Of a stretch of 64,000 bases of DNA, positions 59,448 through 64,000 are shown one piece after another. Location of the stretch: NCBI GenBank assembly GCA_039030075.1, contig JBCCEW010000017.1, positions 1-64,000 on the forward strand. The letters run 5' to 3'. The stretch comes from Myxococcota bacterium (GTDB lineage: Bacteria; Myxococcota_A; UBA9160; SMWR01). The notes beneath the pieces were generated by a model. It ran no database searches and was not told where the DNA came from. It saw only the letters and a list, made by a program, of their open reading frames with translations. How positions within the stretch are numbered: the first letter of the stretch is position 1; each line of letters starts with the position of its first letter. The position numbers and the translations under genes were made by a program.

Positions 59448-60869
59448 ATGAAGGAAACCTGGCAGCACTTCATCGACGGAGAATGGGTCGCCGGCAAGAG
59501 CGGCGAGATCCTCGATTCGAGCGATCCGGCCACCGGTGCCCACATCACGAAGATTGCGCGGGGCAACGCCGCCGACGTGGACCGCGCCGTGGCCTCGTCG
59601 AGAGCCGCAGCGTCCGAATGGCGGGCCATGCTGCCGATGGACCGGGCCCGCCTGATCACCGAGATCGGCCGGGCGATCCGCGCGAACACCGAACACCTCG
59701 CCGAACTGGAGAAGCTCGAAACGGGGAAACCGGCGTTCCAAGCGCCCCTCGAGGTGGAGTCCTCGGCGCGCTACTTCGAGTTCTTCGGCGGCCTCGTCCA
59801 CACGCTCGAAGGCGAGACCCTCAACGTGGGCCCTCACCTCCATTCCTACACTCTCCGCGAGCCCTTCGGCGTGATCGGCGTGATCACGCCCTGGAATGCG
59901 CCCCTCACCCAGGCCGCACGCGCGATCGCCCCGGCCCTGGCCGCGGGCAATGTGGTCGTCTGCAAGCCCTCCGAGTTCACCTCGGCGAGCACGCTGGAGC
60001 TCGCCCGCATCGCCCACGAAGCGGGCCTGCCGAAGGGGGTGTTCAACGTGGTGACTGGGACCGGCCCCGAAGCGGGCGCCCCGATCGTCGAGCACGCCGA
60101 GGTGCGCAAGGTCGCCTTCACCGGCTCGCTGCGGGCGGGCAAGGAGATCGGACGGGTCGCGGCCGACCGGATCCTCCCCCTGACCCTCGAGCTCGGCGGC
60201 AAATCGCCGAACCTGGTCTTCGCCGACGCCGACATGTCCAAGGCCGTCCCGGGCGCCCTGCGCGGCTTCGTCGCGAACGCCGGCCAGATCTGCAGCGCGG
60301 GGACGCGGCTGCTGGTCGAGAAGAGCGTGCACGACGACTTCGTCGCCGCCCTCGTCACCGCCGCCGAGACGGTCAAGCCCGGCCAGATGATCGGGCCCCT
60401 GACGACCGAGGCTCAGTACGAGAAGGTGCAGGGCTACTTCGAGACGGCGAAGCAGGAGGGCGCGACCGCGGCGGTCGGCGGCAACCTGCCCGACGACCCC
60501 GCGCTCGCGGGCGGCTACTTCGTTCCGCCGACCGTGTACACCGGGGTCCGCAACGACATGCGCATCGCCCGCGAGGAGATCTTCGGGCCGGTGGCGTCGG
60601 TGATTCCGTTCGGTGACGAGGACGAAGCCATCGCCATCGCGAACGACTCGGACTACGGCCTCGCTGCCGGCCTGTGGACGCGCGACATCTCACGGGCCCA
60701 CCGCGTCGCCGCCCGCCTCGAAGCCGGCCAGGTCTACGTGAACGACTGGATCGCCGGTTCGATCGAGCAGCCCTTCGGCGGGTACAAGCAGAGCGGGTAC
60801 GGACGCGAGAAGGGCATCGAAGCCCTTCACCACTACACCCAACTCAAGTGCGTGACCATCACGCTCTAG
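59448..60869 (+). CDS. NAD(P)-dependent aldehyde dehydrogenase
   Basis: 473-residue aldehyde dehydrogenase: catalytic Cys282 (NAGQICSAGTRL), general base Glu248 (LTLELGGKSP), and the FTGSLRAGKEIG cofactor segment. Oxidises an aldehyde to the acid; substrate unknown. ATG after CGAGGAATTTCCC, 28 bp after the lyase. In the pathway it may feed the CoA-transferase by making the substrate acid. Confidence 0.93.
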   Translation: MKETWQHFIDGEWVAGKSGEILDSSDPATGAHITKIARGNAADVDRAVASSRAAASEWRAMLPMDRARLITEIGRAIRANTEHLAELEKLETGKPAFQAPLEVESSARYFEFFGGLVHTLEGETLNVGPHLHSYTLREPFGVIGVITPWNAPLTQAARAIAPALAAGNVVVCKPSEFTSASTLELARIAHEAGLPKGVFNVVTGTGPEAGAPIVEHAEVRKVAFTGSLRAGKEIGRVAADRILPLTLELGGKSPNLVFADADMSKAVPGALRGFVANAGQICSAGTRLLVEKSVHDDFVAALVTAAETVKPGQMIGPLTTEAQYEKVQGYFETAKQEGATAAVGGNLPDDPALAGGYFVPPTVYTGVRNDMRIAREEIFGPVASVIPFGDEDEAIAIANDSDYGLAAGLWTRDISRAHRVAARLEAGQVYVNDWIAGSIEQPFGGYKQSGYGREKGIEALHHYTQLKCVTITL

Positions 60870-60882
60870 GGAGGATCCCCCC

Positions 60883-61629
60883 ATGACCCGATTCCAGGAC
60901 CAGCGCGTGATCGTGACGGGTGCGGCTTCCGGATTTGGACGCGAGCTCGCGAAGGCGTTCGCCGAGGAAGGAGCGCGGGTGCTCGTCGCCGACCTCGACG
61001 AGGCCGGCGCGAAGGACGTGGCGGCGACCCTACCCGGCGCGATCGCTTGCGGTGTGGATGTGGCCGAGGACGCCCAGAACCAGGCCATGGCCCAGGCCGC
61101 GGTGGACGCCTGGGGCGGGATCGACGTGGTCTGCCCGAACGCGGGCGTCCCCCACCGCATGTCCGCGCTGATCGATCTCTCGGTGGAAGACTTCGACCGC
61201 ATGTTCGCGATCAACGTCCGCAGCGTGTACCTGGCGGCGAAGCACTGCGTGCCCCACATGAGCGAGGGCGGCGCGATCGTCAGCACCGCTTCCATCGGCG
61301 GACGCCGTCCCCGCCCCGGCCTCACGGCGTACAACGCGTCGAAGGGGGCGGTGATCACCCTCACCCGCGGCCTCGCAACCGAGCTCGCCCCGAAGATCCG
61401 CGTGAACTGCGTCAACCCGGTGTCGGCGCCGACCGGTTTCGACAAGAACGCCGTGGGCATCGACACACTCCCCGATGCCCTCGAGGCCGACGTCGTGAAG
61501 GGAATCCCGATGGGACGCCGCGCGCTTCCGACGGACGTCTCGAGCGCGATCCTGTTCCTCGCCTCGAAGGAAGCCGGCTTCTTGACCGGCGTCTGCCTCG
61601 ACATCGACGGCGGTCGCAGCATCCAATAG
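60883..61629 (+). CDS. SDR family oxidoreductase (FabG-type)
   Basis: 248-residue classical SDR: TGAASGFGRE (12-21), PNAG (about 85-88), catalytic YNASK (about 149-153), typical length. Interconverts a hydroxyl and keto group with NAD(P). It starts 13 bp after the aldehyde dehydrogenase with GGGAGG. Confidence 0.91.
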   Translation: MTRFQDQRVIVTGAASGFGRELAKAFAEEGARVLVADLDEAGAKDVAATLPGAIACGVDVAEDAQNQAMAQAAVDAWGGIDVVCPNAGVPHRMSALIDLSVEDFDRMFAINVRSVYLAAKHCVPHMSEGGAIVSTASIGGRRPRPGLTAYNASKGAVITLTRGLATELAPKIRVNCVNPVSAPTGFDKNAVGIDTLPDALEADVVKGIPMGRRALPTDVSSAILFLASKEAGFLTGVCLDIDGGRSIQ

Positions 61630-61688
61630 TCCGAGGCGGGTCTTCCTCTCGCTCGCCCCACCCTTTCCCCCAACGGAGGAATCGACCG

Positions 61689-62627
61689 ATGGCATGGACG
61701 ACCCAGGACATTCCCTCGCAGGAGGGCCGCGTCGCGGTCGTGACCGGCGCGAACGGCGGCCTCGGCTTCGAGACGGCACGGGCCCTCGGACGCGCGGGTG
61801 CCACCGTGGTGCTCGCGGCACGTCAGCCCGAGAAGACCGAGCGCGCCGAGGCGAACCTGCGCAACGAACTCCCCGACGCGCACTTCGAGGTCGTCCCGCT
61901 CGACCTCGGTTCCCTCGCCTCGGTGGAGGCCGCCGCGAAGGAGATCGCTGCCCGCCACGCGAGCGTCGATCTCTTGATCAACAACGCGGGGGTGATGGCC
62001 ATCCCCGAGCGCAAGACGGCCGACGGTTTCGAGATGCAGTTCGGCGTCAACCACCTCGGCCACTACGCCCTCACGGCACGCCTGCTCCCGAATCTGCTCG
62101 CCGCCGACGCCGCACGCGTGGTCTCGGTGACGAGTACGGCGCACCACTTCGGCCGTGCCGTCGACCCGCAGAACCCCCATCTCGAGGGTCGCTACGGCGA
62201 ATGGACCGCCTACGGCCAATCGAAGCTCGCGAACTTCCATTTCGCCCTGGGGCTCCAGCAGCGCTTCGCCGACGCCGGCGTCGCTGCAACGAGCCTGCTC
62301 GCCCACCCGGGTCTCTCGGACACGAATCTCCAGAGCCACAGCGTCTCCGAGACCGGAGGAGCCGCCATCTCGCGCTTCTTCCACTGGCTCGCGGGCAGCA
62401 CGGGCATGGACGCGGCCACCGGCGCGCTTTCCCAGCTGCGCGCCGCGACCGACCCCACCGCCAAGGGCGGCGACTTCTACGGACCGCTCTTCGTGAACAA
62501 CGGACCGCCCGTCGTGAAACCGATCTTCCGTCGCCTGGGCCTCCAATCCGCGATCGACGCCCTCTGGCAGGTGTCCGAGCGAGAGACCGGCCTGCGCCTC
62601 GAGATCCCGGGGGCGTCGCCGGCGTGA
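61689..62627 (+). CDS. SDR family oxidoreductase (retinol-dehydrogenase-like)
   Basis: 312-residue SDR of the longer retinol dehydrogenase/WW-domain oxidoreductase type: TGANGGLGFE (20-29), NNAGVMAIPE, GVNHLGHYALT, catalytic YGQSK (about 177-181), then a C-terminal extension of about 100 residues. It may act on a hydrophobic alcohol. Preceded by CGGAGGAATCG and overlapping the LLM gene by 4 bases. Confidence 0.88.
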   Translation: MAWTTQDIPSQEGRVAVVTGANGGLGFETARALGRAGATVVLAARQPEKTERAEANLRNELPDAHFEVVPLDLGSLASVEAAAKEIAARHASVDLLINNAGVMAIPERKTADGFEMQFGVNHLGHYALTARLLPNLLAADAARVVSVTSTAHHFGRAVDPQNPHLEGRYGEWTAYGQSKLANFHFALGLQQRFADAGVAATSLLAHPGLSDTNLQSHSVSETGGAAISRFFHWLAGSTGMDAATGALSQLRAATDPTAKGGDFYGPLFVNNGPPVVKPIFRRLGLQSAIDALWQVSERETGLRLEIPGASPA

Positions 62628-63385
62628 AGCTCGGGATGGCACTGCCGATCTTCGGCCTGGACGGCGGAGAGGTCGCGCCGCACCAATGGCGCGACGCCGC
62701 GCAGGAGATCGAGCGGCAGGGCTACGACTCGATCTGGGTCTTCGACGCCATCGGCCGCGGTTTTCCATTGCCCGACCCGTTGATGGCCCTGACCATGGCA
62801 GCCACCGTGACCGAGCGCGTCGAGCTCGGCACGGGCGTGCTCCAGACCGCGATTCGCAACGCGGCCGAGATCGCCCATCGCGTCCTCACCCTGGCGCGCG
62901 TCGCCGACGGACGCCTGCTCTTCGGCGTCGGGCCCGGTTCCACCGCCGACGACTTCGCGGCCTTCGGCGGGGACTACGCGGGCCGGGGCCGCCGCTTCGC
63001 CGAGCAGGTTCCGGTACTCGAGGCCCTGCTGACGACGGGAAAGCACGAGGGTGTGGACCTCTCGCCCTGGCCCGGTGTCGCGGGTCGGGTGCCGCTCTAC
63101 ATCGGCGCCTGGCGGGGCGGCTGGATCGAGCGCGCCGCGCGCGACCACGCGGGCTGGATTGCGTCGGCCATGCACAACGACGACACCGCGCTGGCCACCA
63201 CGCTCGCGCGCTTCCGCGACGCCGGCGGGCGCCGGGCCATCGTCACGAACGTGCAGCTGGGCGCCGACCTCGCGCCGGCGATCGAACGCGTGCAGCACCT
63301 CGGCGCCCTCGGGTTCGACGACGTGGTGGTCCTCGACCTCACCCCCAGCTTCGAGCGAATGGCTACCCTGCGCGCGGCGCTGTAG
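62624..63385 (+). CDS. LLM-class flavin-dependent oxidoreductase
   Basis: 253-residue luciferase-like monooxygenase-fold protein: IFGLDGG, EIERQGYDSIWVFDAIG, VELGTGVLQTAIRNAAEIAHRVLTLARVADGRLLFGVGPGSTADD are typical; the family uses FMN or F420. GTG start by GTGA overlap with the SDR stop. Shorter than the usual 300-350 residues because the C-terminal part is compact. A role as F420-dependent dehydrogenase is possible, as for the deazaflavin-type protein at 13241. Confidence 0.85.
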   Translation: MKLGMALPIFGLDGGEVAPHQWRDAAQEIERQGYDSIWVFDAIGRGFPLPDPLMALTMAATVTERVELGTGVLQTAIRNAAEIAHRVLTLARVADGRLLFGVGPGSTADDFAAFGGDYAGRGRRFAEQVPVLEALLTTGKHEGVDLSPWPGVAGRVPLYIGAWRGGWIERAARDHAGWIASAMHNDDTALATTLARFRDAGGRRAIVTNVQLGADLAPAIERVQHLGALGFDDVVVLDLTPSFERMATLRAAL

Positions 63386-63404
63386 AGCGCGCCGGGAGGC
63401 CCCC

Positions 63405-64000
63405 ATGCGCATCGATACGGGCACCGAAGAGCTCCTCTGCGAGATCGAGGACCGGGTTGCGACGGTCACCTTCAACCGGCCCGAGAAGCGCAACTCGCTC
63501 AGCGACCAGCTCAGCCCGGCGCTGCGCGAGCTGCTCCTCGTCCTCGAAGCCCGTGCCGACGTCGGGTGTGTCCTGCTGACCGGTACCGGCCCGGCATTCT
63601 GTTCGGGCGGAGACGTGAGCGGCATGGGAGCGTCCCCGGACGCGCCCCACCCCACCGACGCACCGAAACGCACCCCCGACGACCGGGTCGCGGAGCTGAT
63701 CCGCAAACAGGAAGCGCTCACGCTCCGCCTCTACGAGCTGGCCATGCCCACCGTCGCCGCGCTCCCCGGGCCCGCCGTTGGCGCCGGCTTCTCGATCGCC
63801 CTCGCCTGCGACCTGCGTGTCGCGAGCCCCGGCGCCTTCCTCTCCTCGGGCTTCATTCGCATCGGGCTCTCGGGCGACTACGGCGCGAGCTGGTTCCTGA
63901 ACCGACTCCTCGGTCAGGCGAAGGCGAAGGAGTTGATGTTCTTCTCGGAACGCATCGGCGCCGAAGAGGCCCAGACCCTCGGGCTCGTCAACGCGATCTT
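63405..64000 (+). CDS. Enoyl-CoA hydratase/isomerase family protein, cut by right edge
   Basis: First 198 codons of a crotonase-family protein: TFNRPEKRNSLSDQLSPALRE, the first oxyanion-hole segment AFCSGGDVSGMG (about 65-76) and the second at GAGFSIALACDLRVA (about 125-139). It probably hydrates or isomerises an enoyl-CoA, completing the rightward arm. ATG after GCCGGGAGGCCCCC, 19 bp after the LLM gene. The stop lies beyond the window. Confidence 0.9.
   Translation, partial: MRIDTGTEELLCEIEDRVATVTFNRPEKRNSLSDQLSPALRELLLVLEARADVGCVLLTGTGPAFCSGGDVSGMGASPDAPHPTDAPKRTPDDRVAELIRKQEALTLRLYELAMPTVAALPGPAVGAGFSIALACDLRVASPGAFLSSGFIRIGLSGDYGASWFLNRLLGQAKAKELMFFSERIGAEEAQTLGLVNAI

Overview
The window is GC-rich, densely packed DNA with about 60 protein genes, frequent ATGA/GTGA start-stop overlaps, several GTG or TTG starts, and no recognisable rRNA, tRNA, CRISPR array, insertion sequence or prophage. 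A PEP-CTERM surface protein, a DWG-type Ser/Thr kinase, eukaryotic-type glutamine synthetase, CaiB/BaiF CoA-transferases fused head to tail, a deazaflavin (F420)-type reductase and sterol-desaturase-like hydroxylases together suggest a Gram-negative deltaproteobacterial lineage (Myxococcota or Desulfobacterota/Binatia-like), probably an aerobic heterotroph that degrades lipids, steroids, terpenoids or related molecules. The taxonomic call is inference from gene content only.

Left part (1-13 kb): a truncated Baeyer-Villiger monooxygenase (BVMO), a D-aminoacylase-type amidohydrolase, a fatty-acid/sterol hydroxylase, two MAPEG membrane proteins flanking an OmpA lipoprotein and a GPH-type sugar symporter, then secreted and membrane proteins of unknown role. 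From 16.9 kb leftward to 9.5 kb runs a likely operon: tandem-domain MarR regulator, hydroxylase, cytochrome P450, F420-type reductase, double CoA-transferase, double carboxymuconolactone-decarboxylase protein and a lipoprotein. It is divergent from a second BVMO across a short AT-rich promoter with GTCAA/TTGAC half sites.

18.9-27 kb: a leftward run (TetR, hydroxylase, kinase-like phosphotransferase, extradiol dioxygenase, hydroxychromene-carboxylate isomerase, double CoA-transferase, MtfA peptidase) that looks like an aromatic ring-cleavage module. Beside it is a TetR/BVMO divergent pair closely resembling mycobacterial ethR-ethA. 29-39 kb is mostly housekeeping and signalling: Nudix CoA pyrophosphatase, DUF2188, a hybrid histidine kinase with a structured leader, an NTF2-like protein, an SDR, a CBS protein, a PEP-CTERM protein, a Ser/Thr kinase, GlnII behind a strong sigma-54 promoter, and a cyclophilin. 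A pair of hairpin-forming intergenic repeats follows at 39.4-39.65 kb.

39.6-48.6 kb holds two Rieske oxygenases (one with an unusual membrane tail), a TetR, a fourth BVMO, a sugar-O-methyltransferase-like protein, a TauD-type dioxygenase and a membrane glycosyltransferase. 48.6-64 kb is the most interesting region: two divergent operons around a 34-bp palindrome. The leftward arm encodes an SCP2-like protein, alpha/beta hydrolase, TetR, MmgE/PrpD protein, CoA-transferase, SDR and malate synthase G. The rightward arm encodes a MaoC protein, acyl-CoA dehydrogenase, second MaoC protein, malyl-CoA/methylmalyl-CoA-lyase-type enzyme, aldehyde dehydrogenase, two SDRs, an LLM flavoprotein and an enoyl-CoA hydratase cut by the right edge. 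Together they can be read as a CoA-dependent route that dehydrogenates, hydrates and cleaves a branched dicarboxylic acyl-CoA to glyoxylate plus an acyl-CoA, with malate synthase consuming the glyoxylate.
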